From Candidatus Methylaffinis lahnbergensis (lineage in GTDB: Bacteria > Pseudomonadota > Alphaproteobacteria > Rhizobiales > Beijerinckiaceae), in contig PEFW01000017.1 in the NCBI GenBank assembly GCA_002890675.1, forward strand, positions 1-57,509: a DNA stretch of 57,509 nucleotides, written 5' to 3'. Under the pieces are notes generated by a model, which worked only from the letters and a program-made list of their open reading frames with translations, was not told where the DNA came from and did no database searches. Shown here piece by piece: positions 9,374 to 18,880 of the stretch. The position numbers and the translations under genes were made by a program. Each line of letters starts with the position of its first letter. The first letter of the stretch is position 1.

Positions 9374-10028
9374 GATGTGCGCGCGATCGCGTGGCGGAAA
9401 GATTGGCGCATTGGGGTGACCGTTGCGCATACGGGGCGAGCGCTTTCATGGTTACGGCGCGGGCGATCGTCCCTGCTTCCCGCGTGCTTCCTAGTTTCCG
9501 CGGGGATGCGGCGGTTTCGGCATGCCTCGCCATAGCCACCGCCCATAGCGGATCACAAGACGACAGCCCAGGCGATTTCCCGGTATCGCGGGCGTCGTCT
9601 TAGCGAAAGCCATTGGAGCCGGGTGTTTTGCCGCCATGATCAACCTCGCCGCAGCCGTCATGGCGCTGCAATGAGCGTCAACCGGCGTTAATGAAAAATT
9701 AGGCGCCGGAGGTCAAGAAGCCGATTGCAATTTGCCGCGTTCGCGGGTTAACTAGTGGCGCTGGGCATGATTATATCTGGCGGCGCGAAGCAGGCTCCCT
9801 TAAAGAAAGCCCGCCCGCGGCCGTGCGTATCCTGATGCGTATCCGGCGAGGAACTTAAGATACCCTGCGGAGTGCTCGGGTCCGCCGCATCTCCTGGGTC
9901 CGTAGGGTTGGCCGGCGAGCAAATGGTTATAGGAGTGGCCTCCTCGAAACGCCATTTGCCGCCGGCCACCTTCGCGTCTTTCTCCGCGCCAACTTCAATT
10001 CCCTGACCGGACTTCTCAAGCGCGTATA
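9374..10028. other. 655-bp intergenic stretch between sodB and parE
   Basis: This stretch lies between the convergent ends of sodB and parE. A 94-codon frame on the minus strand (9748-10032) starts at a TTG overlapping the parE stop, but it has no recognisable domain. No terminator with a clear T-tract was found. Confidence 0.4.
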
Positions 10029-12092
10029 TCAAACCACGACCAGTTCGGCGGCGGTGGCGAAAGCCGCGCGCTCCTGGATGAAAGCGAAGCGCGCCTCCGG
10101 CCTGTTGCCCATCAAACGCTCGACCGAGTTCGCCGTGCCCTCCCGGTCTTCGGCAAGAACGACGACGCGGAGCAGGCCGCGCCTTTTTGGATCCATCGTC
10201 GTTTCTTTAAGTTGTGCCGGGAGCATTTCTCCTAACCCTTTAAAGCGGCTAATTTCTATCCTGGCCTTGCCGGTGAGCGTGTTGGCGATCAAGTGATCGC
10301 GATGCGCATCGTCGCGGGCATAGACTTGGCGAGCGCCCTGGATTAGCCGGTAGAGCGGCGGAACCGCCAGATATAGGTGTCCGGCCTCGACGAGTTTCGG
10401 CATCTCGCGAAAAAAAAAGGTGATGAGCAGGGAAGCGATATGGGCGCCATCGACATCGGCGTCGGTCATGATGATGATCTTTTCGTAACGAAGGTCTTGT
10501 TCCTTATAATGCGCTCCGGTGCCGCACCCGAGCGCCTGGACAAGATCGTTGAGCTGCTGATTGCCCGCGAGCTTGTCGCGCGTGGCGCTGGCGACGTTCA
10601 GGATTTTGCCGCGCAATGGCAGTACCGCCTGGTTCGCGCGATCGCGCGCCTGCTTGGCGGAGCCGCCGGCGGAATCGCCTTCGACGAGAAAGAGTTCCGA
10701 TCCTTGCGCTGAACTATTTGCACAATCTGCGAGTTTTCCCGGAAGCCTGAGCTTGCGCGTCGCGGCCTTGCGCGCAACATCTTTCTCAACCCGCCGGCGC
10801 AGTCTTTCCTCGGCGCGCTCGATTGTCCAGTCGAGGAGCTTCGCGGCGTGCGAAGGGGAGGCCGCGAGCCAATGATCGAAGGCATCGCGCAAAGTTCCTT
10901 CGACGATCTTTGCTGCTTCAATGGTCAAAAGCCGCCCCTTGTTTTGGCCCTGAAACTCCGGCTCGCGAAGGAAGACGGAAACCATCGCGGCGCAGGACGC
11001 CATGACGTCGTCGCCGGTCACTGCGGCCGCCTTCTTGGCCAGGCCGATCCGCTCGGCGTGATCCTTAAGGCCGCGCGCCAGCGCGGCGCGAAGGCCGGAT
11101 TCATGAGTGCCGCCGTCAGGGGTGGGAATGGTGTTGCAATAGGAATGCACGAAGCCGTCGTCGAAGGCGAGCCAGGCCATCGCCCATTCGAGCGATCCGT
11201 GGCCGCCTGGTTTTTCAACCTTGCCCGCGAAAATCTGGTCGGTGACGAGGTCCTTGCCTTCGATATCCTGGAGAAGGAAGTCCTTGAGGCCGCCGGGAAA
11301 GCGGAACACCGCGTCTTGCGGAATCCCGCCATTAGGATCAATCCATTCCGGCGCGCAATGCCAGCGGATCTCGACCCCGCCGAAGAGATAGGCTTTCGCA
11401 CGGGCCATTTTGAACAAGCGCTCCGGCTTGAAATTCGCGCTCGTGCCGAAAATCCTTTCGTCGGGCTTGAACCGCACGCTCGTGCCACGCCGGTTTTGCA
11501 CCTTGCCGAGCTTTTCTAGGGGCGTCTTGGGATGGCCCCGCTCGAAGATCTGCCGGTAGAGCGTCTGGCCCCGCGCGACTTCCACTTCGAGGCATTCCGA
11601 CAAGGCGTTGACGACCGAAATGCCGACACCATGCAGGCCGCCGGACGTCTGGTAGGTTTTTTGATCGAATTTGCCGCCCGCGTGGAGGGTGGTCATGATG
11701 ACTTCGAGCGCCGATTTCTTGGGAAATTTCGGATGCGGATCGATCGGAATGCCGCGCCCATTGTCGCAGACGCAAAGAAAGCCAGACGCCTCAAAGCGGA
11801 CATCGATGAAGCTGGCGTGGCCGGCGACCGCCTCATCCATCGCGTTGTCGAGGACTTCCGCGAAAAGATGGTGGAGTGCGGCCTCATGGGTGCCGCCGAT
11901 ATACATGCCCGGCCGCCGCCGCACCGGCTCCAGCCCCTCCAGCACCTCGATCGAGGCGGCGTTATAGCTAAGCTCGCCGGGCGTTTCGTGGTTTGGCGGC
12001 TCGTCTTTTTGCGACGCCCCGGCTTGCCGGCCGGGTCGAGCGGGCAGCTCCTTGCGCGCCGCATTGCCGAAAAGATCGCCATACCTTGCCAT
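10029..12092 (-). CDS. parE: DNA topoisomerase IV subunit B
   Basis: The protein has 687 aa. The N-terminal GHKL ATPase has the Asn helix (DNAMDEAVAGH) and GRGIPID. It is followed by the transducer and a TOPRIM domain with LVEGDSAGGSA and DADVDGAHI. The C-terminus ends with the ParE-type FAFIQERA. With ParC it decatenates chromosomes. A basic and polar N-terminal extension (about 45 aa) precedes SYNAASIEVLEGLEPVR, as in other alphaproteobacterial ParE. No parC lies nearby, which is usual. Confidence 0.95.
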   Translation of the reverse strand: MARYGDLFGNAARKELPARPGRQAGASQKDEPPNHETPGELSYNAASIEVLEGLEPVRRRPGMYIGGTHEAALHHLFAEVLDNAMDEAVAGHASFIDVRFEASGFLCVCDNGRGIPIDPHPKFPKKSALEVIMTTLHAGGKFDQKTYQTSGGLHGVGISVVNALSECLEVEVARGQTLYRQIFERGHPKTPLEKLGKVQNRRGTSVRFKPDERIFGTSANFKPERLFKMARAKAYLFGGVEIRWHCAPEWIDPNGGIPQDAVFRFPGGLKDFLLQDIEGKDLVTDQIFAGKVEKPGGHGSLEWAMAWLAFDDGFVHSYCNTIPTPDGGTHESGLRAALARGLKDHAERIGLAKKAAAVTGDDVMASCAAMVSVFLREPEFQGQNKGRLLTIEAAKIVEGTLRDAFDHWLAASPSHAAKLLDWTIERAEERLRRRVEKDVARKAATRKLRLPGKLADCANSSAQGSELFLVEGDSAGGSAKQARDRANQAVLPLRGKILNVASATRDKLAGNQQLNDLVQALGCGTGAHYKEQDLRYEKIIIMTDADVDGAHIASLLITFFFREMPKLVEAGHLYLAVPPLYRLIQGARQVYARDDAHRDHLIANTLTGKARIEISRFKGLGEMLPAQLKETTMDPKRRGLLRVVVLAEDREGTANSVERLMGNRPEARFAFIQERAAFATAAELVVV

Positions 12093-12634
12093 GCGCCCGC
12101 CTCTCCTTGTGATTCGAGGTGATTCGAGGTGGCGGCTGCTTATGCCATGAACAAGGCAAGATTGGAACGGAACGAAAACATTTTCCGGTTCACAAATCCG
12201 ACAGGGCGGCTACGAAACAGGGGGATGCCGGGCGTTGGCCGACTCTGCTGTGTTTGGCGGAAGCAGGGCATATTGCCGGGGAATGCACTGTTAGGGGAAG
12301 AAGATTCCCTTGTCGAACGAGAAAGGACTTCTCCCCCTTGAACCTCGCATAGTCCGCCACAAGGTCTTCAACATCTCAAGAGCGAATAGTCCACGCTACC
12401 TCTCAAGTGCAAACGCCTGAAGGCTTCAGTTAAGCCTGCCTTGATGGACTGCGTTGCTCGCTTGTTAACGATTCAGTCTTTTGCCCTGCTTTTGTTGTGG
12501 CGACAGATTGACAATCGCTGGGATGTTTGATGCGGGCAAGCGACAATTCATATCACAGGAAAAAGTGCTGATTTCCATACGAAGAAACCATTTTTGCCCT
12601 ATGTTCCAACTAAGCAAATCGCCGATGCTTCCGA
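12093..12634. other. 542-bp intergenic stretch upstream of parE
   Basis: No supported gene is seen. A tandem duplication of GTGATTCGAG lies at about 12110-12129, just before the parE start. AT content rises after about 12400, like other decayed regions in this window. Confidence 0.4.
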
Positions 12635-13038
12635 ATGGACAATAGCAGAAATTGTCGAACGCCAGAAGACGCTAGCCTCTATGGCCGTAAAAACGTGGTC
12701 AATACGATCGAAAGAGAGACCGATCAATTGAAGCGGGCAATTGAATCTCAGCATGGCGGCGCGGCGACGATGGTCCAATCCGTTCCAGTTCAAGAAACCT
12801 TTAGCGGCCAAACCGTCTGGGAAGGCGTCGTGCACATCTTCGACCTCGCAAGCCATCCCAAGGCCACGCGCGCTATGCGTGGTCATCATCTATCGAGGGA
12901 AGCGAAAAGCGCCGGTTCTTTGCCGTTCTCCATATTCCGCCTATCACGTCGCCAATAGATGCTGTGCGGGCTGCTATGTGGCTGAGCATCGATCGGACAA
13001 AACCACTTGAGCGAAGGCCGAATGTGAGGGTATTTTGA
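12635..13038 (+). pseudogene. Small conserved hypothetical gene split by a 1-nt frameshift
   Basis: The first frame reads well from the ATG at 12635 through QSVPVQETFSGQTVWEGVV and ASHPKATRA. The next frame continues naturally as YAWSSSIEGSEKRRFFAVLH and IPPITSPIDAVRAA, stopping at 13036-13038. The switch falls at about 12870-12874 (GCGCGCT), consistent with loss of one base. The joined product of about 134 aa resembles small hypothetical proteins common on rhizobial plasmids. No function is known. Confidence 0.6.
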
Positions 13039-13059
13039 CATCGGGGCGATGTACAAATA

Positions 13060-13191
13060 ATTCTTGATAACTGTTTAAAGCTATATGATTTTCACGATTC
13101 AGTTGTGAATGCTCACTATTTCAATTGCACCGGCTGGGCTTTGATTACTAGCTGGAAGCGCCTGCCGACTACTCCCGGCGGGCGCTTTTTT
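13060..13191 (+). ncRNA. Candidate small RNA ending in a strong terminator
   Basis: TTGATA at about 13065 and a TATATGAT stretch about 14 nt later resemble a promoter. They are followed by roughly 100 nt without a good ORF and then a strong intrinsic terminator (13157-13191). No RNA family is recognised, and the promoter spacing is short. The alternative is that the terminator serves the broken gene ending at 13038. Confidence 0.25.
13157..13191 (+). terminator. Rho-independent terminator
   Basis: AGCGCCTGCCG pairs with CGGCGGGCGCT (11 bp, one G-T pair) across an 8-nt loop and runs into TTTTTT at 13186-13191. It is the best plus-strand intrinsic terminator in the window. Confidence 0.8.
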
Positions 13192-13389
13192 GCCCGGATG
13201 GGGGTGACCTGTCTCAAGCCGCGCGCCAGGGCCAATCATCCAATGCAGATCATGGGGATTGTGGACCCGGAGGAGTGCTCTTGTTACCGCCGCAGAGCGG
13301 AAACATTGTGTCTCTCGCCGTGGCGGGGGCAAGGACGGGAAATTGTTTTTGCTCGATGCCAACAACATGGGCGGCTTCACGCCGGGGGC

Positions 13390-13660
13390 CCCAACAAAGT
13401 CCTCGACCCCGCGGCGAGGCTTGCCGCCACCACCGTCTCGAAGTCGCCCCGGTGGCTTCGACAGCAACCGCCTTGGGCGCCAACGGCACAAGGCGGGCGA
13501 TCAATGCGTCAGTCCCGCCGCATCCCGGCTCGGGCTGTACACGTCTTTGCGCGGCACAACCGCGATGTCGAGCGGAGCACGCCTGGTGCCCCCGTCGGGC
13601 GGAAAGTTGTCCTTCGAAACATCGATCCCTACGACGGTGGCGTCCAACTTCCCCCTTTCC
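13390..13660 (-). pseudogene. IS110-family transposase N-terminal relic
   Basis: In successive frames on the minus strand one reads VVGIDVSKDNF (the DEDD first-Asp motif), then DALIARLVPLAPKAVAVEATG, then FETVVAASLAAG. This is the order found at the N-terminus of IS110/IS116 transposases. At least two frameshifts occur, and the catalytic C-terminal part is missing. It is a dead remnant. Confidence 0.7.
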
Positions 13661-13922
13661 TTGCATAAGCGGGCGCGCCAAATGTCGGGTTCGGCGGCCC
13701 AAGCGACAGTACGGGTTCGATGGCCCTTCAGCACCTCTTCGCGCATCAAGGGCATTTGATGCGCTTCGCTCAGGCGGCGGACGTGGAACCAAGCTGCGCT
13801 ACGGGCTTTTAGTCGGTCTCCCGCCCGCCCCCGCTGGCGAAGCCAAAGCACCAACCGCGCCACCCAAGTTACAAGGATGAAGGCGAGGAATTTGGAACCG
13901 GCACTTAAGACTAGGCCCCGGT

Positions 13923-14966
13923 CTACTCGCCTCCCAATGGATCGACGACACCGCCGATCAGATTGGCCTCAAACAGCTTTTCGGAGGTGAGCGCCCGGCG
14001 CAGCGGAACCAGGCGGGCAACCGTCGTCGCAATCTCATCCTCGCGCGCGAAAAGCGCCGCCCGCGCCTCGGCGACGCTCGCCGCGCGAAAGCAACAGGTC
14101 TCGCCCGGACGCATCTGCGCGAGCCTGCCGATGTCAGCGCGTGCGACATGACCAAGCTTTGGATAGCCGCCGGTCGGCTGGCGATCCGCCATGAGAATAA
14201 GCGGGTTCTTGTCGCCGGCGATTTGGATCGCGCCGAGTGCGGTTCCGTCGGACACGATATCATATCCCCCCGCGTGCGCGATGTCCGGCCCATCGAGCCG
14301 ATAGGCCATGCGGTCGGCGGCCGGCGTCAGCGTGAACGTTCCGGCGAAAAATTCCCTTAGAGTCTCCGCGGCGAAATAATCGTCTTGCGGGCCAAGCACG
14401 ACACGGAACGGATCAAGCGCGGGGGTAAGCCATGGCGCGTCAATGATTGCTTCGTAGCTTGCGCCACCCAGCCTCCTTGTCGACGCGGCGGGCAAGACAT
14501 CGCCTGCTCGCAGCATCCGCCCCTCTATCCCGCCCATTGCCGAGCGCATATGGGTTGCCCGGCTGCCCATCGTAGCTGGCGTCTCGAAGCCGCCTTCGAC
14601 GGCGAGATAAGCGAAGGCGCCGGAATCGCCAGCCCGCGCCGCCAGGACCTCGCCAGGCTGCAACAGAAGGCGCGCCGCGATTGGCAGCCGCTCGCCATCG
14701 TGCCGCCAGACAAATGCCCCGCCCGCAAAGGCAACCGCGAGCGGCGCGCCGTCGCAGATTGCCTCAATGCCGGCAACCGGGACTTCGATGGCCGCCGCGC
14801 GATCGTTATTGCCGAGAGCTACATTCGCGGTCCGGAACGCAACCCAGTCCATGGGTCCTGCCGGGGTCACGCCATAGCGCAGATAGCCGTGGCGCCCGTC
14901 GTCCTGAATGGTCGCACCCGGACCGGCGCGCAGCACGCGCAGGCCGCCGCCCATCTCAGGTTTCAC
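13923..14966 (-). CDS. pxpC: 5-oxoprolinase subunit C (biotin-dependent carboxyltransferase family)
   Basis: The protein has 347 aa. The N-terminus LRAGPGATIQDDGRHGYLRYG and the later PTGGYPKLGHV block are typical of the KipA/PxpC family. With PxpA and PxpB it forms the ATP-dependent 5-oxoprolinase that opens 5-oxoproline to glutamate. It overlaps the end of pxpB by about 11 nt, so the two are translationally coupled. Here pxpA is separated from pxpBC by a foreign gene. Confidence 0.88.
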   Translation of the reverse strand: MKPEMGGGLRVLRAGPGATIQDDGRHGYLRYGVTPAGPMDWVAFRTANVALGNNDRAAAIEVPVAGIEAICDGAPLAVAFAGGAFVWRHDGERLPIAARLLLQPGEVLAARAGDSGAFAYLAVEGGFETPATMGSRATHMRSAMGGIEGRMLRAGDVLPAASTRRLGGASYEAIIDAPWLTPALDPFRVVLGPQDDYFAAETLREFFAGTFTLTPAADRMAYRLDGPDIAHAGGYDIVSDGTALGAIQIAGDKNPLILMADRQPTGGYPKLGHVARADIGRLAQMRPGETCCFRAASVAEARAALFAREDEIATTVARLVPLRRALTSEKLFEANLIGGVVDPLGGE

Positions 14967-15687
14967 CCAAATATTCGTGGCGTGCGCAAAACTCTCCGGC
15001 TTCCGCCGCCGTGCTCATGGCATCGAAGGCGGCGAAATCGATCCGCTCGAAGCAAAGCTCGTCGCCGATGCCGGCGAGAAAAACTCGCTCGCGACGGGGG
15101 TCGAACATCTTGACCGGCGTGCGGCCGATCCCGTACCAGCCGGTCGGCATGGCGCAGCTGGCGATCAGCGCCTGGCCGCCCGCGATCAGCAAGGATCCGG
15201 GCGGCACCGGGGCCCGTGGCGCGGCGCGGCGCGGGATCATGAGTTCTGGCGAAAGCCCGCCAAGGAACGTGAACCCGGGCGCGAAGCCATACATATAGAC
15301 ACGGTAGCGCGCGCCTTCGTGCAGATCGATGATGCGCGCGCGGGGCAGCCCGAGAAGTGTTTCGACCTCGGCGATGTCCTCACCGTGCGGCGCGTCGTAG
15401 CAGGCTGGGATGTGCCAGCGTTGTTGCCGCCTCAGCGGCGGGGCCGCCGCGTAATCGAGCCCCGCGAGGGCATCGGCGAGCGCCTCCGTCGTCAAACGGC
15501 GCGGATCGAAATGAATCATCAGCGAACGACAGGTCGGCACGGTCTCGCTCACGCCTTCCCATTTCGCATGTTGAAGGGCCGCGTCGAGCGCCAAAACCTG
15601 GTCATGGATCTTGGGATCGACGGTGTCGCCGAATTCGACAACGAGCGCCGACTCTCCGGCGGGCAGATAGCGTGGCTTGGGCAACAT
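14956..15687 (-). CDS. pxpB: 5-oxoprolinase subunit B (KipI family)
   Basis: The protein has 243 aa. The family features are GESALVVEFGDTVDP, the CYDAPHGEDIAEVE segment, and YMYGFAPGFTFLGGL with the following PR-A-PRAPVPPGS. It works with PxpC and PxpA in 5-oxoproline hydrolysis. The start ATG lies 66 nt downstream (in the gene direction) of a parS-like palindrome. It forms a unit with pxpC. Confidence 0.88.
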   Translation of the reverse strand: MLPKPRYLPAGESALVVEFGDTVDPKIHDQVLALDAALQHAKWEGVSETVPTCRSLMIHFDPRRLTTEALADALAGLDYAAAPPLRRQQRWHIPACYDAPHGEDIAEVETLLGLPRARIIDLHEGARYRVYMYGFAPGFTFLGGLSPELMIPRRAAPRAPVPPGSLLIAGGQALIASCAMPTGWYGIGRTPVKMFDPRRERVFLAGIGDELCFERIDFAAFDAMSTAAEAGEFCARHEYLGET

Positions 15688-15752
15688 GACGGAGCCTCTT
15701 TAATGCGCCTCTCACGCGAGAGCGCCCGCGCCGTCCGTTTTTTCCGGCGCAT

Positions 15753-15788
15753 CGGACCGAAACGTTTCGCGTGAAACATTTTGGTCCG
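15753..15788. promoter_or_regulatory. parS-like ParB-binding palindrome (site 1)
   Basis: The core at 15763-15778, CGTTTCGCGTGAAACA, matches the parS consensus TGTTTCACGTGAAACA at 14 of 16 positions. It lies in a longer near-palindrome with arms CGGACCGAAACGTTTC and GAAACATTTTGGTCCG (two mismatches, both G-T compatible). The site at 32844-32879 has the same extended design and the same right flank (CGATTG). Identification as parS is from consensus only; a promoter operator is an alternative. Confidence 0.55.
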
Positions 15789-15951
15789 ATTGACCGTCTG
15801 CGCAAACGCACTTTTGCAAAGTGCGGGGAAGTGCGACGCAGGGATTTGGATCAAGCACAATATTGCGATAGGGTTTTTGCTTTAGACGGCGCGTTTTTGA
15901 TAACCGTCAATTCGGGTGTGGAGAAATTCTTAACAGACAATCACCGTGCCA

Positions 15952-16833
15952 TTACGCCGACTGATTCTGATATGCCGTTTGCATCAATTCTTTCAAAAGC
16001 TCGCGGCTTTTGACAATATCATTTTTGCGTAGGGATAGTCGGTATTGTCCCCATCTTGTTGCATATTCGAGAGCTTCGATTCCGGCTTGATCGATCTTGG
16101 TGTCAATTTCCTCCGCCCGCGGCAACTTCACTTCGAAAATGCTCGAGCTTTTCCTTGGACGAAAAATCGCGAAATTAAATGGCTGCCCTCCTTTCGAAAG
16201 ACCAATGTAGAATTTGTTCTATTTAAGCTCTAACGATGGATCGATTTCACGAGTAATCGCAAGCAACTCATCGGCAAGCTGAACAGTGGTTTTTGTGCCG
16301 CGTTTTTCCCAGTACGCCCGGTCTGTCGGAACAGCCTCGGCATCCTCATCTTCGTCGACCACGCCACGCGATAACTCGTCCATCACTTTCGTGAAAACCA
16401 AGGTTGTGTGGTTGCCGACCTTCAAGGCCTGCATCTGGAGGGCAATAAGCGGAATGCTTCCATTGAACAAGGCGACAACGTTTAAGAATCGGCTGATGAT
16501 GTCTTCAGCAATGATAACAGCGCAATGTTCATATTGCGGGTAACGCTTCCTCTCGATGTCCCAATACTCGATAGTACGGATGATATGAGCCTCGTCGGTC
16601 GGCCCTAGCTGAATTTCTACCTCATAACGACGTTTCGTCTCGGGGTCCTGGAGAAGAAGATCAAGCCTACCAGCGCGGGGCTGAATGCGTTCCTTGTCCC
16701 GAAGAACTAATTCACCCAGACCGAGAATGGATGGATCGGATACAATAAGGTCTTGAACCCACTTTTCATTAAGTTCTGGATGTAATTTTAAATAGATACG
16801 TTCTGAGCGTGTGAATTCCATCGGCCTCTCCAA
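15952..16833 (-). pseudogene. Nuclease-like protein gene with in-frame amber stop, inserted in the pxp operon
   Basis: The first 204 codons (16833 to 16222) encode a protein with GRLDLLLQDPETKRRYEVEIQ, a D-x(n)-E-x-Q pattern like PD-(D/E)XK nuclease cores. A TAG at 16219-16221 follows ELK. The same frame then stays open for 88 more codons to a TAA at 15952-15954 and reads like folded protein (KFYIGLSKGGQPFNFAIF, then FEVKLPRAEEIDTKI). This tail resembles DUF5655-type C-terminal domains. A Tyr codon one base from TAG (LELKYNKFY) is the simplest ancestral state. The gene sits between pxpA and pxpB and is more AT-rich than both. Confidence 0.7.
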
Positions 16834-16981
16834 ACGAATTCATGATTGTTGTTCTCGAACCATTCAACTCCCTGCGAAGTACACTTTTATCATACCACTT
16901 GCCCCCGCTTTAGCAAAACTTCGAAATCGAACCGTGCGGGACGGGCAATCTCGCGCGCCGGCTTGCCGGCGTCGCGGCGTT

Positions 16982-17746
16982 TCAAACCGCCGCGAAGGAC
17001 GCGAGCGCAATCCCGGCTTGCTCAAGGCGCGCGCGCACCGCCTTCGCCGTTGCCACCGCATTCGGGCTATCGCCATGGACACAAATGCTGTCGATGCAGA
17101 CGGCCAAGCGCTTGCCGGAGACCGTGATGATTGCTCCTTCCGATACCATGGCGAGGACGCGCTCGGCGGCATCCCCGGCTTCGTGCAGCACGGCGCCGGG
17201 GGTGGACCTTTCGACAAGACGACCCGCATCAGTATAGGCGCGATCGGCAAAAATTTCGCGGGCGACCGCAAGTCCTTGCGCAAGGCCCGCCGTTTCCAAC
17301 TTCGTTCCGGCGGGAGCGAGAAAGGCGAGGTTTGGCCCAACAGCCTTCACTGCCCGCGCGATTGCCCGCGCGATCGTTTCGTCCTCCGCCGCGATATTGC
17401 TCAGGGCGCCATGGATCTTCACATGGCCAAGCCTTGCCCCCGCGTAGGTGGCAAGTGCGTTCGCGGCGCCGATCTGATAGGCGACGAGCCGCTCGATTTC
17501 TCCGGTCGTGAACGGCAATCCGCGGCGGCCGAACCCCCAGAGATCAGGAAATCCAGGATGCGCTCCGATCGCGACTCCCTTGGCCTTCGCGCCCCTAAAA
17601 GTTTGCGCCATGATCTCGGGATCGCCGGCATGAAAGCCGCAGGCGACATTGACGCTCGTGACAATATCGAGCATGGCGGGGTCGTCGCCGATCTGGTAGG
17701 CGCCAAAACCTTCGCCGCAATCGCAATTCAAATCGACGCTGCGCAT
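16982..17746 (-). CDS. pxpA: 5-oxoprolinase subunit A (LamB/YcsF family)
   Basis: The protein has 254 aa, normal for the family. The N-terminus VDLNCDCGEGFGAY carries the metal-site Asp/Cys region. NVACGFHAGDPEIM and GAHPGFPDLWGFGRR follow, and VCIHGDSPNAV lies near the end. It is the catalytic subunit that opens 5-oxoproline together with PxpBC. The ATG is 12 nt past the serB stop, so serB-pxpA are probably co-transcribed, with the downstream pxpBC pair displaced by the inserted gene. Confidence 0.92.
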   Translation of the reverse strand: MRSVDLNCDCGEGFGAYQIGDDPAMLDIVTSVNVACGFHAGDPEIMAQTFRGAKAKGVAIGAHPGFPDLWGFGRRGLPFTTGEIERLVAYQIGAANALATYAGARLGHVKIHGALSNIAAEDETIARAIARAVKAVGPNLAFLAPAGTKLETAGLAQGLAVAREIFADRAYTDAGRLVERSTPGAVLHEAGDAAERVLAMVSEGAIITVSGKRLAVCIDSICVHGDSPNAVATAKAVRARLEQAGIALASFAAV

Positions 17747-17758
17747 GGCTTTCTACCT

Positions 17759-18700
17759 TTATGGCGGCGGCGGTTTCACGCCGCCCGATTGCCGGGGCGG
17801 ATCGGCAACAATTTCCTCGCGCCGATAACCCTGCACATAAAGCAGCGCGGTCAGATCGCCGTGATCGATCCGCGCATGGGCGGCGCTCGCGACCTTGGGT
17901 TTGGCGTGAAAGGCAACGCCGAGCCCCGCGGCTTCGAGCATCGAGAGATCGTTGGCGCCGTCGCCAACCGCAAGAGTCTCGGCGACGGAAAGGCCATGTT
18001 TTTCGCGCAAATGCGTGAGCGCCGCGAGCTTGGCGTCCTTGCCGAGGACGGGCGTCGCGACAAGCCCGCTAAGCCTGCCGTCCTCGCCGAAAAGAAACTC
18101 GTTTGCCTGATGTTCGTGAAAGCCAATCCTTTCCGCGATGACCGATGTAAAGACCGAGAACCCGCCCGAAACGAGCACGGTATGCGCGCCATTGGCCCGC
18201 ATGGTTTGAACCAGCACACGTCCACCCGGCGTCAAGGTAATTCTGTTGGCAATCACGTCCAAGATGGTGGCGCGGTCGAGGCCCTTAAGAAGAGCCACAC
18301 GCTCCCGCAACGCCGGTTCGAAGGCGATTTCGCCGCGCATCGCGCGTCCGGTGATCGCGGCGACTTGGGCCCGCTTGCCGATTTCAGCGGCGAGTTCGTC
18401 GATACATTCCTGGCCGATCATGGTCGAATCCATGTCGGCCAGCAAGAGCTTCTTGCGCCGCCCTTGCGCCCTTTGCACGATAACATCGACGGCGGCGTTA
18501 TCGAGAGCGGAGCGCACCCTATCCGCGACGGCACTTGCGCCGGCGGCGAGTCCTGGCTCGAAGCCAATGTCGGCGGCAACACAAGGATCGAGCCAGTTCA
18601 ACGGCCCCGGCCGTCTTAACGCTTCGGCTGCCCGCCGGAGCATATCTCTGGTCAAAACCGGAAATGCCGGATCGCAGACAAGCGTTGCAACATGCGTCAT
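17759..18700 (-). CDS. serB: Phosphoserine phosphatase
   Basis: The protein has 313 aa from the Met before THVATLV; six more codons are open upstream. The HAD catalytic motif ADMDSTM lies near residue 90. The VSGGF motif, the K of GKDAK and GDGANDLSML complete the active site. It removes phosphate from L-phosphoserine, the last step of serine synthesis. The N-terminal 80 residues form the ACT-like part seen in longer SerB proteins. It is followed closely by pxpA. Confidence 0.93.
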   Translation of the reverse strand: MTHVATLVCDPAFPVLTRDMLRRAAEALRRPGPLNWLDPCVAADIGFEPGLAAGASAVADRVRSALDNAAVDVIVQRAQGRRKKLLLADMDSTMIGQECIDELAAEIGKRAQVAAITGRAMRGEIAFEPALRERVALLKGLDRATILDVIANRITLTPGGRVLVQTMRANGAHTVLVSGGFSVFTSVIAERIGFHEHQANEFLFGEDGRLSGLVATPVLGKDAKLAALTHLREKHGLSVAETLAVGDGANDLSMLEAAGLGVAFHAKPKVASAAHARIDHGDLTALLYVQGYRREEIVADPPRQSGGVKPPPP

Positions 18701-18880
18701 CGGGCGTCTCGGGCTCACTCACTTCGTCGGAGCCCTGGCTCACGGCAGATGATTGCCTTGAAGGAGGGATCAACTGGCGTTATTTCATCCCAAGACATGG
18801 ACCAAACGCAACTCTCTTTCAAATAATCAGGGCCGCGGCGAAGGGTTCCCTTCGCGGCGCTTGCCTGCTATCCCGGCGCC

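Noticed and set aside
9748..10032. 94-codon minus-strand frame overlapping the parE stop
   Set aside because: TTG start without ribosome site, low-complexity sequence and no domain.
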